DNA of 64,000 bases from Paracoccus caeni (GTDB taxonomy: Bacteria; Pseudomonadota; Alphaproteobacteria; Rhodobacterales; Rhodobacteraceae): contig NZ_JAEPRQ010000001.1 in NCBI RefSeq assembly GCF_016629665.1, positions 806,001-870,000 of the forward strand, read 5' to 3'. Every line of letters starts with the position of its first letter. The stretch's first letter is position 1. The notes under the pieces are model-generated. The model worked only from the letters and a program-made list of their open reading frames with translations. It was not told the origin of the DNA and searched no databases. The translations under genes were made by a program, and so were the position numbers. This document shows, piece after piece, positions 44,960 to 54,244 of the stretch.

Positions 44960-46276
44960 CTAGGCGCTGTCCTTCTTTCGCCATGGTGCTTCTTGCTCCC
45001 AGTCTCCAGCCATAATGCAGCCGTACGGCAAGACCTCATCCACAACCTCGGCTAGATCATATCTCTCGATCTGCCTGCGAACTTCGTCGGCGTTTTTATA
45101 GCCAGAAGGCAATTCAGTTGGATCAGGTATCCCGGAGAAAAATCTAGCATCGATCCCCGCTGTTTCGGCTATCAGGTCGCCCATCCCTCTGCGGCGGTGT
45201 TCCGACCGTGAAAAATTTCGACCTGCCCCATGCGGCGAAAAACCAAGTGCGGCGGGATTGTTTCTGCCACGAACGATAAGCACGGGCTGAGCCATGTTCA
45301 GCGGGATCAGCGTCAGTTCGGTCGCGTCATCAGCCCAACCATCAAAAGCCGGGGTTGCACCCTTGCCGTGATAGAATAGTCCGTCGGACTTTCGGAACAC
45401 AAAGTTATGCTCATTCCAGAACCGATCTGAGGGAGTCCCGACCGCATCGTGAATTGCAGCATGATTGGCCTTCGTCCACGCCCGGATGATTTGCAAAGCT
45501 TCCCAGTAGTCCTCACCGTCTAGGGTATCGGCAGGAATCCAAGCGTTCCCTTTCAGTGTGTCCGGGGATAGTTTGCGCCGGTAGTTCTCCGCAATACGCA
45601 TTCCAGACTTGTAGAGCTTTGCCCCAAATCCACGAGAGCCATGGTGTGTGACTAGGGCAGTCTCACCCGTGCTTTTCAGCGTTCCGACGAATGCGAAATG
45701 GTTACCGTCTCCTTGCGTGCCGAAGTGATGGTTGGCGATATCGAACAATGGCCGCGTCAAGGGATTCCCATCAACAAGTGCGGCAATCTCGGCTGGCATA
45801 GGCATGTCTTTTCGGCCGCCCGGACCGAAGTGGGTGGCGCTGTGAACCGTATCCAAAACTTCTGCTGGTGATTTTCCGGGGAATATAGAGATCGCGACCG
45901 AACAGCATATATCCGCAGAGTGCATGCCCGGATGAATGGCCTCCGACGAAATGACGCCACCGACAGGAATGGTGCCGACAGGTCCAGCCGGACAAGCATC
46001 TGGCATTGCTGCAGCCCCCCGAACGACTGGCGTGCGGATCAATTCCTGCATGGTGGTGCTGACGGCATCAAGATTGGCCTGTTCATCGTCATCTGTTGCA
46101 TCAGCTAGAAGGCTGAAACTGCGACCATCAATCAGCATAAGAGCGGGTGTCGGTAGATGTTTTTCCAGCGTGGATCGGTCTAGCACGCCAGTTGCGTTGG
46201 CCTCGTCAAGCATTGCAGAGAAATATTGGCCGGGCTGAATACCGAGGTCGATCAGGTCTTTGCCAGTAAATTTCAT
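44960..46276 (-). CDS. rtcB: RtcB-family RNA ligase
   Basis: 438 aa. RtcB joins 2',3'-cyclic-phosphate or 3'-phosphate RNA ends to 5'-OH ends with GTP and Mn2+. Visible motifs: the metal-site HPGMHSADICCSVAIS, GTQGDGNHFAFVG, HHGSRGFGAKLY and the guanylylated-His motif SPHGAGRNFSRSEH. The central DICCSV and the short length place it in a divergent bacterial clade, so ligase versus repair role is open. Codons are visibly less GC-rich than those of the core genes. Stop/start overlap with the 96-aa gene upstream; it lies between two integrase relics and is probably island cargo. Confidence 0.92.
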   Translation of the reverse strand: MKFTGKDLIDLGIQPGQYFSAMLDEANATGVLDRSTLEKHLPTPALMLIDGRSFSLLADATDDDEQANLDAVSTTMQELIRTPVVRGAAAMPDACPAGPVGTIPVGGVISSEAIHPGMHSADICCSVAISIFPGKSPAEVLDTVHSATHFGPGGRKDMPMPAEIAALVDGNPLTRPLFDIANHHFGTQGDGNHFAFVGTLKSTGETALVTHHGSRGFGAKLYKSGMRIAENYRRKLSPDTLKGNAWIPADTLDGEDYWEALQIIRAWTKANHAAIHDAVGTPSDRFWNEHNFVFRKSDGLFYHGKGATPAFDGWADDATELTLIPLNMAQPVLIVRGRNNPAALGFSPHGAGRNFSRSEHRRRGMGDLIAETAGIDARFFSGIPDPTELPSGYKNADEVRRQIERYDLAEVVDEVLPYGCIMAGDWEQEAPWRKKDSA

Positions 46277-46563
46277 CTTGTGCTGTCTTTCTGTGCAAGG
46301 GCGCGATCAGGCGCAGGCCGTTCCTCGGTCATGGTTATCATACCCTCGAACCACACTGCCAGCGATGATCCGTCGGCCCGCTCACAGGACAGGAACCAGT
46401 TCTTCTTGCTGAGCCGTTCCAGATGCGCGCTGCCTGTGGTGAATACCTCGTCCAGTTTGCCCTTGTCGTTGTAGGTCGCGCGCTCGGGCACCGTATCCAC
46501 GATTATGTCAGTTTCGTCGCTGGATTCGATATTGAGGTTCACGGGACCGCTGCTGCATACCAC
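46273..46563 (-). CDS. 96-aa partner of rtcB, function unknown
   Basis: Starts GTG 46563 (an in-frame stop sits two codons upstream, so it cannot be longer), with GGAGG about 15 bases ahead. The stop overlaps the rtcB ATG by four bases, implying coupled translation. Hydrophilic, with an acidic first third (NIESSDETDIIVDTVPERA) and KKNWFLSCERADGSSLAVWF; no known domain, signal or membrane segment. Not an archease by length or sequence as far as I can tell. Confidence 0.65.
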   Translation of the reverse strand: MVCSSGPVNLNIESSDETDIIVDTVPERATYNDKGKLDEVFTTGSAHLERLSKKNWFLSCERADGSSLAVWFEGMITMTEERPAPDRALAQKDSTR

Positions 46564-46609
46564 GCGCTACACCATAATCCTCCACGCACTACACTATCAC
46601 AAACATTAG

Positions 46610-46801
46610 CGAGCCCCGACTCGACTTGCTGATGCTGGAGCATCGAACTGGGAAATCGCTTCCTATCCGGCACACAGGGATACCAAAAAGGCCGACACCG
46701 ACACGAAGAAGGAGAACCCCTCGAAATGGGCAGGTAGCAGGTTCGCCAAACTGCAAACCATGTCCAACCTCTGTGCTTTGCTGGACGCTAATGGGCGTTA
46801 A
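46610..46801 (+). pseudogene. Integrase C-terminal remnant next to tRNA-Glu
   Basis: 63 codons open after a stop: TRLADAGASNWEIA, then a damaged SYPAHRDTKKAD where integrases have the ITGHRDTKM box, then KWAGSRFAKLQ and a normal-looking stop. It resembles the last ~60 residues of a second tyrosine integrase, different from the one at 44411-44950, and ends 33 bases from the 3' end of tRNA-Glu. Short and degraded, so moderate certainty. Confidence 0.45.
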
Positions 46802-46833
46802 AGTAAGAAATAATAGCAATTTAGCGAAAGAAA

Positions 46834-46908
46834 TGGCAGCCCGTAGGGGAGTCGAACCCCTCTTTCTAGGTTGAAAACCTAGCGTCCTAACCGATAGACG
46901 AACGGGCC
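46834..46908 (-). tRNA. tRNA-Glu (TTC)
   Basis: 75 nt with encoded CCA. Acceptor GGCCCGT/ACGGGCT, anticodon stem CTAGG/CCTAG with loop TTTTCAA (anticodon TTC), T arm GGGGTTCGACTCCCC. Confidence 0.97.
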
Positions 46909-46949
46909 ATCAAGGCGACGCTGCCAGTGTTCCCGACGGCGTGGAGCGG

Positions 46950-46978
46950 TGTTTAGGGAAAGCCGCAGAAAGTCGCAA
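46950..46978 (-). promoter_or_regulatory. Promoter of tRNA-Glu
   Basis: On the minus strand TTGCGA (46973-46978), 17-base spacer, TAAACA (46950-46955); start would fall ~35 bases ahead of the tRNA. Confidence 0.5.
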
Positions 46979-47118
46979 GGGGAATTTTGGCCTGCCGCAG
47001 AAAAAATCCAAAGCCCGCACCGGGGCCGGGATTTCAGCCGCTTTAGCCTCGCACGGGCAGCGCTTCTTGCAGGGGCGCGTCAGGGGTTGTAGACCCGCGC
47101 GGAACGAAAGGAAACTCC

Positions 47119-47406
47119 ATGTCGATCACCGAAGACGAGGCCCGCAAAGTCGCCCATCTGGCCAGAATCGCAGTCGATGATTCCGCGCTGCCCGCTTTGG
47201 CCCGCGATCTCAGCGGCATTCTGGCATTCATGGAGCAACTGAACGAGGTCGATGTCGACGGAGTCGAGCCGATGACTGGCGTGGTTCCGATGCGGCTGAA
47301 GCGGCGCGAGGATGTCGTGACCACGGGCGGCATGCCCGAGAAAATTCTGGCCAATGCGCCCGACGCGCGTGAAGGCTTCTTTGCCGTGCCGAAGGTGGTG
47401 GAATGA
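47119..47406 (+). CDS. gatC: Asp-tRNA(Asn)/Glu-tRNA(Gln) amidotransferase subunit C
   Basis: 95 aa. Stabiliser of the GatCAB complex, which makes Gln-tRNA(Gln) by amidating Glu-t[22 protein letters not shown] near the start and the [17 protein letters not shown] middle are typical. RBS AAAGGAAA; four-base overlap with gatA. gatB is not in the window. Confidence 0.95.
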   Translation: MSITEDEARKVAHLARIAVDDSALPALARDLSGILAFMEQLNEVDVDGVEPMTGVVPMRLKRREDVVTTGGMPEKILANAPDAREGFFAVPKVVE

Positions 47407-48887
47407 GCGATCTGAACCGACTGACCATTGCCGAGGCCCGCGATGCGCTGGCCAAAGGCGAGACCACCTCTGCCGACCTGACCGAGGCCTGTCTGACCGC
47501 CATCGACGCCTCGGGCAAGCTGAATGCCTTTGTCCACCACACGCCCGACATGGCGCGGGGGATGGCGAAGGCCGCCGATCAGCGGATCAAGGCGGGCGAT
47601 GCCGCGCCGATGACCGGGATTCCGGTCGGCATCAAGGATGTGTTCTGCGTGAAGGGCGTGCCCTCGCAGGCGGCCAGCCGGATTCTGGATGGCTTCCGGC
47701 CCGAATATGAATCGACCGTGACCCAGAACCTGTGGAACGCGGGCGCGGTGATGCTGGGCAAGCTTAATCAGGACGAATTCGCCATGGGTTCGGCGAATGA
47801 GAACAGCGTCTATGGCCCGGCGATCAACCCTTGGAAGGCGGCTGACGGGCGCGATCTGACGCCGGGCGGATCATCGGGCGGGTCGGCTGCTGCCGTGGCT
47901 GCCGATCTGTGCCTGGCGGCGACCGGGACCGATACCGGCGGCTCGATCCGTCAGCCTGCGGCCTTTACCGGGACGGTCGGGCTGAAGCCCAGCTATGGGC
48001 GGGTCAGCCGGTGGGGGGTGATCGCTTATGCGTCGAGCCTTGATCAGGCCGGGCCGATGACCAAGACGGTGCGCGATGCGGCGATCATGCTGGGCGCGAT
48101 GGCCTCGGTCGATCCGCAGGATTCGACCAGCGCCGACAAGCCGGTACCGGATTACGAATCTCTGCTGACCGGCGATATTCGCGGCAAGAAGATCGGCATT
48201 CCGCGCGAATACCGGATCGACGGCCTGCCCGAGGAAATCGCGGCTCTGTGGCAGAAGGGCGCCGATATGCTGCGCGATGCCGGGGCCGAGATCGTCGATA
48301 TCAGCCTGCCGCATACTAAATACGCGCTGCCCGCCTATTACGTGATCGCCCCTGCCGAGGCGTCCTCGAACCTCGCCCGTTACGACGGCGTCCGCTATGG
48401 CCGCCGGGCGAAGCTGGGGCAGGGGGATGGCATCGTCGAGATGTATGAAAAGACCCGCGCCGAAGGCTTTGGCCCCGAGGTGCAGCGCCGGGTGATGATC
48501 GGCACCTATGTGCTGTCGGCGGGTTTCTATGACGCCTATTACAACCGCGCCCGCAAGGTCCGCACGCTGATCAAGCGCGATTTCGAATGCGCCTTTGCCG
48601 ATGGGGTCGATGCGATTCTGGCGCCGACCACGCCGTCCGCGGCTTTTGCGCTTGGTGCGTCGGACAATGCCGATCCGGTGCAGATGTATCTGAACGACGT
48701 GTTCACGGTGACGCTGAACCTTGTCGGATTGCCGGGGATTTCGGTGCCGGTGGGGCAGGACAAGAACGGCCTGCCGCTGGGCCTGCAATTGTTCGGGCGA
48801 CCCTTTGATGAGGGAAATCTGCTCAATCAGGCGCTGGTTCTTGAGAAGGCAGCGGGGTTTGTAGCCAAGCCCGGTCGCTGGTGGTAG
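47403..48887 (+). CDS. gatA: Asp-tRNA(Asn)/Glu-tRNA(Gln) amidotransferase subunit A
   Basis: 494 aa amidase that releases ammonia from glutamine. Ser-cisSer-Lys triad visible: Lys in [14 protein letters not shown], the Gly/Ser-rich [13 protein letters not shown], and [16 protein letters not shown]-terminal [19 protein letters not shown] completes the amidase signature domain. ATGA overlap with gatC. Confidence 0.97.
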   Translation: MSDLNRLTIAEARDALAKGETTSADLTEACLTAIDASGKLNAFVHHTPDMARGMAKAADQRIKAGDAAPMTGIPVGIKDVFCVKGVPSQAASRILDGFRPEYESTVTQNLWNAGAVMLGKLNQDEFAMGSANENSVYGPAINPWKAADGRDLTPGGSSGGSAAAVAADLCLAATGTDTGGSIRQPAAFTGTVGLKPSYGRVSRWGVIAYASSLDQAGPMTKTVRDAAIMLGAMASVDPQDSTSADKPVPDYESLLTGDIRGKKIGIPREYRIDGLPEEIAALWQKGADMLRDAGAEIVDISLPHTKYALPAYYVIAPAEASSNLARYDGVRYGRRAKLGQGDGIVEMYEKTRAEGFGPEVQRRVMIGTYVLSAGFYDAYYNRARKVRTLIKRDFECAFADGVDAILAPTTPSAAFALGASDNADPVQMYLNDVFTVTLNLVGLPGISVPVGQDKNGLPLGLQLFGRPFDEGNLLNQALVLEKAAGFVAKPGRWW

Positions 48888-48919
48888 GGTCCGCTTGACA
48901 GTGAAGTGATGGAGGCAGG

Positions 48920-49330
48920 ATGCGCGGCTGGTTGGTGATTTCGGTGCTGGCGCTTGCCGGCTGTGGCGAGCATATGGGCTGGAACCCGAACTATCAGTTC
49001 GCGCCCACGCCTTACGGCGAATATCGGGCGACGCGCGAACAGGCGCTGGTCAGCAACACGGAATCGCCGGTGACGATACCGGTGGCGCTGCCGTCCCAGT
49101 CCTTCACGCCCGAGCAGATCGCCGGGCGGTCGCCGGTTCCGGTGCCCGCGACGATGGGCGTCAGAAAGCGCGTGGTGACGCAACCGGCACAACCTGCCGC
49201 GACCGTCACGCCAGCCGCACGGCCCGCCGCGACGGTCGTGCCTGTGCGCCGCCCGGCAGCCGGTCCGAACGCGCCGACACAGATCGTGCCGGATTCGATG
49301 TTGCTGATGCCGCCGCATCAACGGCCTTGA
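48920..49330 (+). CDS. Small proline-rich lipoprotein
   Basis: 136 aa. Lipobox LALAGC (Cys at 15) gives a short lipoprotein signal. The mature protein is low-complexity, Pro/Ala/Val-rich (PAQPAATVTPAARPAATV), like a periplasmic linker, with no folded domain evident. Follows gatA after 32 bases; may be cotranscribed. Function unknown. Confidence 0.7.
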   Translation: MRGWLVISVLALAGCGEHMGWNPNYQFAPTPYGEYRATREQALVSNTESPVTIPVALPSQSFTPEQIAGRSPVPVPATMGVRKRVVTQPAQPAATVTPAARPAATVVPVRRPAAGPNAPTQIVPDSMLLMPPHQRP

Positions 49331-49457
49331 GCGAAAGACCGATCGACAATCAGAGCTTGGGGCATTGCTCGCCCTGTTGGGTGGGCAATGTCGGGCGGTG
49401 TGCTTCAGACACTTCGATCTTGGGCGAGCGCTTCACAGTCAAAGGCGCCTTGCTCTG

Positions 49458-50126
49458 ATGCCTGATTTCCCAAGCCCCAACTTTGCCGACCGGCGCGGCC
49501 AGACCCCTGAACTGATCGTTTTGCACTATACCGGCATGGCCGATGCTGCCTCTGCCCGCACGCGCCTCTGCGATCCGACAGCCGAGGTCAGCGCCCATTG
49601 GCTGATCGATGAGCAGGGCGGGGCCGAGGCGCTGGTCCCTGAAGAGATGCGCGCATGGCATGCAGGCGCAGGCAGTTGGCAGGGGCGCGAGGACATCAAT
49701 TCCCGCAGCATCGGTATCGAGATCGCCAATCCTGGTGACCGCCCCTTCACCGCCCGGCAGATGGATGCGCTGACCGATCTTCTGCGGCAGATCATGGTTC
49801 GCTGGCATATCGGCCCCGAAGCGGTGATCGGCCATTCCGACATGGCCCCCGGCCGCAAGATCGACCCCGGCCCGCATTTCGACTGGGCACGGCTGGCGCG
49901 CGAGGGGCTGGCGCTTGCCCCCTCTGATGGGGATGACCTGCCGATCACGGAAAGCCTTGACCAGATCGGCTATCCGGCTGCCGATCCCGAAACCCGGCTG
50001 GCGGCATTCCGGCTGCGCTGCAGGCCGTGGGCCTATGGCCCGGAAACCGAGGATGACCGTCGGGCAGCCGCCTCATTTGCCTCGAAAACGCGGCGGATGC
50101 GATCCGAAACAACTGAAACGTCATGA
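49458..50126 (+). CDS. N-acetylmuramoyl-L-alanine amidase, AmpD-like
   Basis: 222 aa amidase_2 domain. Zinc ligands in VLHYTGM and the late IGHSDMAPGRKIDPGPHF, with WHAGAGSW between them. Without a signal peptide it is cytoplasmic, like AmpD, which trims anhydro-muropeptides before AnmK (4297-5445) acts. A C-terminal ~50-residue tail beyond the amidase is Arg-rich. ATG 49458 begins the domain; the upstream open frame has no RBS. Confidence 0.88.
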   Translation: MPDFPSPNFADRRGQTPELIVLHYTGMADAASARTRLCDPTAEVSAHWLIDEQGGAEALVPEEMRAWHAGAGSWQGREDINSRSIGIEIANPGDRPFTARQMDALTDLLRQIMVRWHIGPEAVIGHSDMAPGRKIDPGPHFDWARLAREGLALAPSDGDDLPITESLDQIGYPAADPETRLAAFRLRCRPWAYGPETEDDRRAAASFASKTRRMRSETTETS

Positions 50127-50256
50127 AAAAGGCAAAGAATCGTTCATTTGCCGGGTGACTATCGGCAAGGATCGGCCAATCGCCTTGCCAGCCCTTGTCA
50201 GCGCCAACATGGTCATCACGTATAGGCCGCAACCTCTGAACCGGAACGGGAATTTC

Positions 50257-51858
50257 ATGCAAAACCACCAGCTTCACCGCCGCGCCCTCTTGCAGACCGC
50301 ACTTGGCAGCGGTGCCTTTTTCCTGCTGCCGAAGCTGGCGCTGGCACAATCCGCCGACCCGGCCTCGGCGGAGCCTTTCTCGTTCGATATTCTGACCGAT
50401 CTGGCCCGCGAACTGGCATCGCAGCCGTTCCAGCCGGCCGAGATCCCCGATGCGGCAGTGCTGGAAGAGGTCGATTACGACCGCCACAACTCGATCACCT
50501 TCAAGAAGGAAAACACCCTCTGGCGCGACCGTGAGGGGTCTTCGCAGGTGCAGATGTTCTTCCCCGGTCGTTATTTCAAAGAGCCGGTGCGGATCTTTCA
50601 GGTCGAGAACGGACAGGCGACCGAGGTTCCCTTCGATCTGGATCTCTTCGACATCCCGGATGACAATCCGGCGCATCAACTGACCCATACCAAGGGCTTT
50701 GCGGGCTTCCGCGTGCTGGACCCGGAAACCCAGCTTGACTGGATGGCCTTCCTCGGCGCGTCCTATTGGCGCACCTCGGGGTATACCGGGCAATTCGGCC
50801 TGTCGGTGCGCGGCCTTGCCATCGACACCGCGCTGCCCGAAGGCCCGGAAGAGTTTCCGCGCTTCTCGCGCTTCTGGCTGGAACCGGGCGAGAATGGCGA
50901 CATGACCGCCTATGCGCTGATGGAAAGCGCCAGCGTGACCGGCGCCTATCGGATCGTCTCGCATCGCGACAACGGCGTCATTCAGGACGTGACCGCCCGT
51001 GTCTTTACCCGCGCCGATGTTCAGCGGATCGGCTTTGCGCCGCTGACCTCGATGTATTGGTATGGCAAGACCAACCCCCATATCGCGCCCGACTGGCGCC
51101 CCGAGATCCACGATTCGGACGGGCTGCAGATCCTGAGCGGCAATGGTGAAAGCATCTGGCGGCCGCTGAACAACCCGCCCTACACGATGGTGAACAGCTT
51201 CGCTTCGCCCTCGGTCAAGGGGTTCGGGCTGATGCAGCGTGAACGCGATTTCGACCAGTATCAGGATGACGGCGTCTTCTACGAACGCCGGGCCAGTGCA
51301 TGGGTCGCGCCGCAGGGCGATTGGGGTGACGGTGCGGTCGTGCTGACCGAATTGCGCACAGATGACGAGATTCACGACAATATCGTGGCCTTCTGGCAAC
51401 CCGCCGATCCGGCGACCGCGGGCAAGGACTTCGAACTCGACTACCGTCTGACATGGCTTGAGGACAGCCCCGAGCCGGTCACGACGGGTCGTTTCATCGG
51501 CATCCGGCTGGGGGCAGGTGGCGTGCCGGGCCAGCCCCGCCCCGAAGAAGTGGTGAAGGTCGTCTGCGATTTCGACGCAGCCGCGCTGAAAGGTCTTGGG
51601 CGCGAGGATGGTGTCACGCTGAACGTGAACACGTCGAAGGGCATCACCTTCAATGATGCCGTTTATCCGGTCGAAAGCCAGGATTACTGGCGGGCAATGT
51701 TCGATATCGACTTCGGCGATCTGACCGAGGATGAACGGAACAACCCGATTGATCTGCGTGTCTATGTCTCGCACGAGGATCAGGCCGTGACCGAGACGCT
51801 GATCCTTCAACTCTTCCCGCAGCAATTGCGCAGTGTGCTGGAAAGCAATCCCGGCTGA
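50257..51858 (+). CDS. Periplasmic glucan biosynthesis protein OpgG/OpgD
   Basis: 533 aa. Tat-type signal HRRALLQTALGSGAFFLLP, cleaved near LALAQS, then the MdoG beta-sandwich domain (FSFDILTDLARELA, FPGRYFKEPVRIF, LTHTKGFAGFRVL, FLGASYWRTSGYTGQFGLS). A Tat signal fits OpgD more than OpgG, but both fit. The protein shapes osmoregulated periplasmic glucans. No opgH in the window. Ends 33 bases before the rnpB promoter. Confidence 0.9.
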   Translation: MQNHQLHRRALLQTALGSGAFFLLPKLALAQSADPASAEPFSFDILTDLARELASQPFQPAEIPDAAVLEEVDYDRHNSITFKKENTLWRDREGSSQVQMFFPGRYFKEPVRIFQVENGQATEVPFDLDLFDIPDDNPAHQLTHTKGFAGFRVLDPETQLDWMAFLGASYWRTSGYTGQFGLSVRGLAIDTALPEGPEEFPRFSRFWLEPGENGDMTAYALMESASVTGAYRIVSHRDNGVIQDVTARVFTRADVQRIGFAPLTSMYWYGKTNPHIAPDWRPEIHDSDGLQILSGNGESIWRPLNNPPYTMVNSFASPSVKGFGLMQRERDFDQYQDDGVFYERRASAWVAPQGDWGDGAVVLTELRTDDEIHDNIVAFWQPADPATAGKDFELDYRLTWLEDSPEPVTTGRFIGIRLGAGGVPGQPRPEEVVKVVCDFDAAALKGLGREDGVTLNVNTSKGITFNDAVYPVESQDYWRAMFDIDFGDLTEDERNNPIDLRVYVSHEDQAVTETLILQLFPQQLRSVLESNPG

Positions 51859-51891
51859 GACCCGGCGAAGTAGCCCTTGTCCCACACTCTA

Positions 51892-51920
51892 TTGACGCGC
51901 CCGCTGCCTGCCGCCATATC
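51892..51920 (+). promoter_or_regulatory. rnpB promoter
   Basis: TTGACG (51892-51897), 17-base spacer, CATATC (51915-51920); start ~7 bases downstream at the RNase P RNA 5' end. Confidence 0.65.
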
Positions 51921-51926
51921 GGGCGG

Positions 51927-52315
51927 GCGCGGAGGGCCGGATGACCGCGTGGCAAGGCAGTAATGCAATGCCGCGAGGAAAGTCCGGACTCCATGAGGCG
52001 ACGGTGCCGGGTAACGCCCGGCGGGGGCAACCCCAGGGAAAGCGCCACAGAGAACAGACCGCCCCGGTCTGCCGGGGTAAGGGTGAAACGGTGGGGTAAG
52101 AGCCCACCGGGGGGCTGGCAACAGCGCCCGCATGGCAAGCCCCACCGGGAGCAATGCCGAATAGGGACCGCGCGCGAAGCAATTCGCAGGGCCGCCTTGC
52201 CCCAGCAGGTCCGGGTAGGCAGCTAGATCCGGTCGGCAACGGCCGGGCCAGAGGAATGGTCATCCGCCTTGAAGCAATTCAGGGTGACAGAATCCGGCTT
52301 ACAGGCCCTCCGCGC
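51927..52315 (+). ncRNA. rnpB: RNase P RNA (class A)
   Basis: Catalytic RNA that matures tRNA 5' ends. P1 helix GCGCGGAGGGCC at the 5' end pairs with GGCCCTCCGCGC at the 3' end. Universal core blocks are present: GAGGAAAGTCCGGACTCC (P4/CR-I), GGGTAAGAGCCCACCG, AGAGGAATGGTCATCCG and ACAGAATCCGGCTTACA (P4'). Ends set by the P1 pairing, accurate to a few bases. Confidence 0.95.
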
Positions 52316-52452
52316 AGATGGCCCGCATTATCGGGTGATTCCCGGTTGACTTCGCCGCTGGCGGCACTAAAAGGCGGGCTTCCAAACGAATTCCACGGGG
52401 TTTGCGGCCTGATACGGGTTAAGCGACTTGCCCCGCAGCAGGAGCGATAACC

Positions 52453-52620
52453 ATGGCGAAGCCGACCACGATCAAGATCCGGCTGAACTCGACCGCCGGC
52501 ACCGGCCACTTCTACGTGACCAAGAAGAATGCCCGCACCATGACCGAAAAAATGACCGCTCGTAAATACGATCCGGTCGTGCGTCAGCATGTCGAATACA
52601 AAGAAGGCAAGATCAAGTAA
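52453..52620 (+). CDS. rpmG: 50S ribosomal protein L33
   Basis: 55 aa, standard length. [20 protein letters not shown] start and [11 protein letters not shown] / [14 protein letters not shown] are the L33 signature. This is the zinc-free type (no CxxC pairs), which fits an organism with Zur regulation. RBS AGGAG eight bases before ATG. Single gene with terminator at 52693-52722. Confidence 0.97.
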   Translation: MAKPTTIKIRLNSTAGTGHFYVTKKNARTMTEKMTARKYDPVVRQHVEYKEGKIK

Positions 52621-52692
52621 TCTTGCCTCTGCGCGGCCATTGCCCGTCCCGCATGCGGTAACAGGGCAGACGCAAACCAATCCGTCAGTTCA

Positions 52693-52722
52693 GGGTGTCG
52701 CCGATCCGCGACGCCCTTTCTG
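52693..52722 (+). terminator. Terminator of rpmG
   Basis: GGGTGTCGC pairs with GCGACGCCC (9 bp, one G-T), loop of six, then TTTCT. Confidence 0.7.
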
Positions 52723-52762
52723 CATTTACGCGACTGCGTTGACGGCGGGTTTGTAATGACGC

Positions 52763-53716
52763 CTAGCCGCGCCGCTCAGCCAACCGCTTCTCGATCGCGA
52801 TCCAGATCGCCTCGGCGGCATTGATCCCGTCGAACCGCTCAAGCTCCTGAATCCCGGTGGGCGAGGTGACGTTGATCTCGGTCAGCCAGCCATCGATCAC
52901 GTCGATTCCGGTGAAGATCAGCCCCTTCTCCTTCAGCACCGGAGCAAGCCGGGCACAGATCTCACGCTCGCGATCGGTCAACCCGACCTTCTCGGCCCGC
53001 CCGCCGACATGCATGTTCGACCGCGCCTCACCCTCTTGCGGGACGCGGTTGATCGCCCCAACGGGTTCGCCATCGACCAGAATGATCCGTTTGTCGCCCT
53101 TGACGATGGCTGGCAGGTATTTCTGCGCGATCATCGGTTCACGATTGATCCCGGCGAAGGTTTCCAGCAGCGCGGACAGGTTGGAATCGCCCGGCTTCAG
53201 ATGAAACACACCCGCGCCGCCATTGCCGTAAAGCGGCTTCACGATGATCTCTCCATGCCGCGCCCGGAAGGCGCGGAACGCGGCGGGATCGCGGGCAATC
53301 ATGGTCGGCGGCGTCAGATCGGGAAAATCCAGAACCATCAGTTTTTCGGGACAGTTCCGGACCCAGAACGGATCGTTGACGACCAGAGTCTGCGGATGGA
53401 TTCGGTCCAGAAGATGCGTCGATGTAACATAGGCCATGTCGAACGGCGGATCCTGGCGCAGCCAGACTACATCGAAATCGGACAGATCAACCTCGGCCCA
53501 TTCGCCGAAGGTCACATGATTTCCCTGTTCCCGCCGCAACTCGACTGACCGACCACGCGCAAGAACGCGCCCTTCGTCATAGCGAAGCTGATCGACCGTG
53601 TATTGGAACAGCCTGTGGCCGCGCACCTGCGCCTCCAGCCCGATCCGAAAGGTGCTGTCGGCGTTGATCGAAACATCTTCGATCGGGTCCATCTGCAAGG
53701 CGACATTCAGGCTCAT
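52763..53716 (-). CDS. gshB: Glutathione synthetase
   Basis: Joins gamma-glutamylcysteine and glycine with ATP. 317 aa ATP-grasp enzyme: [14 protein letters not shown] glycine loop, [19 protein letters not shown], and the late [19 protein letters not shown] with metal ligands. Start ATG 53716 after AGGAGAAGC. Downstream of yraN and rsmI on the same strand. Confidence 0.95.
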   Translation of the reverse strand: MSLNVALQMDPIEDVSINADSTFRIGLEAQVRGHRLFQYTVDQLRYDEGRVLARGRSVELRREQGNHVTFGEWAEVDLSDFDVVWLRQDPPFDMAYVTSTHLLDRIHPQTLVVNDPFWVRNCPEKLMVLDFPDLTPPTMIARDPAAFRAFRARHGEIIVKPLYGNGGAGVFHLKPGDSNLSALLETFAGINREPMIAQKYLPAIVKGDKRIILVDGEPVGAINRVPQEGEARSNMHVGGRAEKVGLTDREREICARLAPVLKEKGLIFTGIDVIDGWLTEINVTSPTGIQELERFDGINAAEAIWIAIEKRLAERRG

Positions 53717-53773
53717 CTGCTTCTCCTGACCGGGATGACCGCTTGTCACCCGTCAAAAGCGCGGATGCAAGAG

Positions 53774-54220
53774 TCAGCAGAAAGCGCCGCCAAACGCATT
53801 CTCCAGATGCTCGATCCGGCCAAGCGCATCTACGGTCAGCAGATCGAAGCGCATCTCTGTCGACTGACCACCGGGAAGCCTGCCACAATATTCCTGCGCG
53901 GCAAGACAGATGCGCCCTTGCTGCGCCGCGCTTAGCCGCAACGCAGCCTCTGCATGGGTCGCAGCCCGCTTCACTTCCACGAACACCACACAAGAACCCG
54001 CGCGGCAGATCATATCGATCTCACCCGCGGCCCCACGCCAACGCCTTTCGATCACGGTCAAACCGCTCTGCTGCAGGAACCGCGCAACACTGTCTTCCGC
54101 GAATTGTCCCGATAGATAGGCAAGCCGCCCGCGTTCTTGCCGTGCCCGGTCGATCGGGGGCGGACACACTTTCCGCGCCTGCCCAAAATCGAGCTGCAAC
54201 AATTCCTGAACCGCGACCAT
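53774..54220 (-). CDS. YraN family (UPF0102) nuclease-like protein
   Basis: 148 aa. The restriction-endonuclease-like core is visible: GQFAEDSVARFL, then ERRWRGAAGEIDMI and VVFVEVK (the D...ExK triad). ATG 54220 chosen because AGAGGTG is properly spaced; GTG 54226 is two codons upstream. YraN lies next to rsmI in many bacteria, as here; its substrate is unknown. Confidence 0.88.
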   Translation of the reverse strand: MVAVQELLQLDFGQARKVCPPPIDRARQERGRLAYLSGQFAEDSVARFLQQSGLTVIERRWRGAAGEIDMICRAGSCVVFVEVKRAATHAEAALRLSAAQQGRICLAAQEYCGRLPGGQSTEMRFDLLTVDALGRIEHLENAFGGAFC

Positions 54221-54244
54221 CTGCACCTCTGACCGAACAGGCCA

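Noticed and set aside
46564..46833. Duplicate of the tRNA-Arg 3' end as attachment site
   Set aside because: I looked for the terminal GGTTCGAATCCC...GTGCGCCA sequence downstream and found no copy.
49945..51885. 646-aa minus-strand open frame
   Set aside because: Antisense shadow of the AmpD-like and opgG-family genes.
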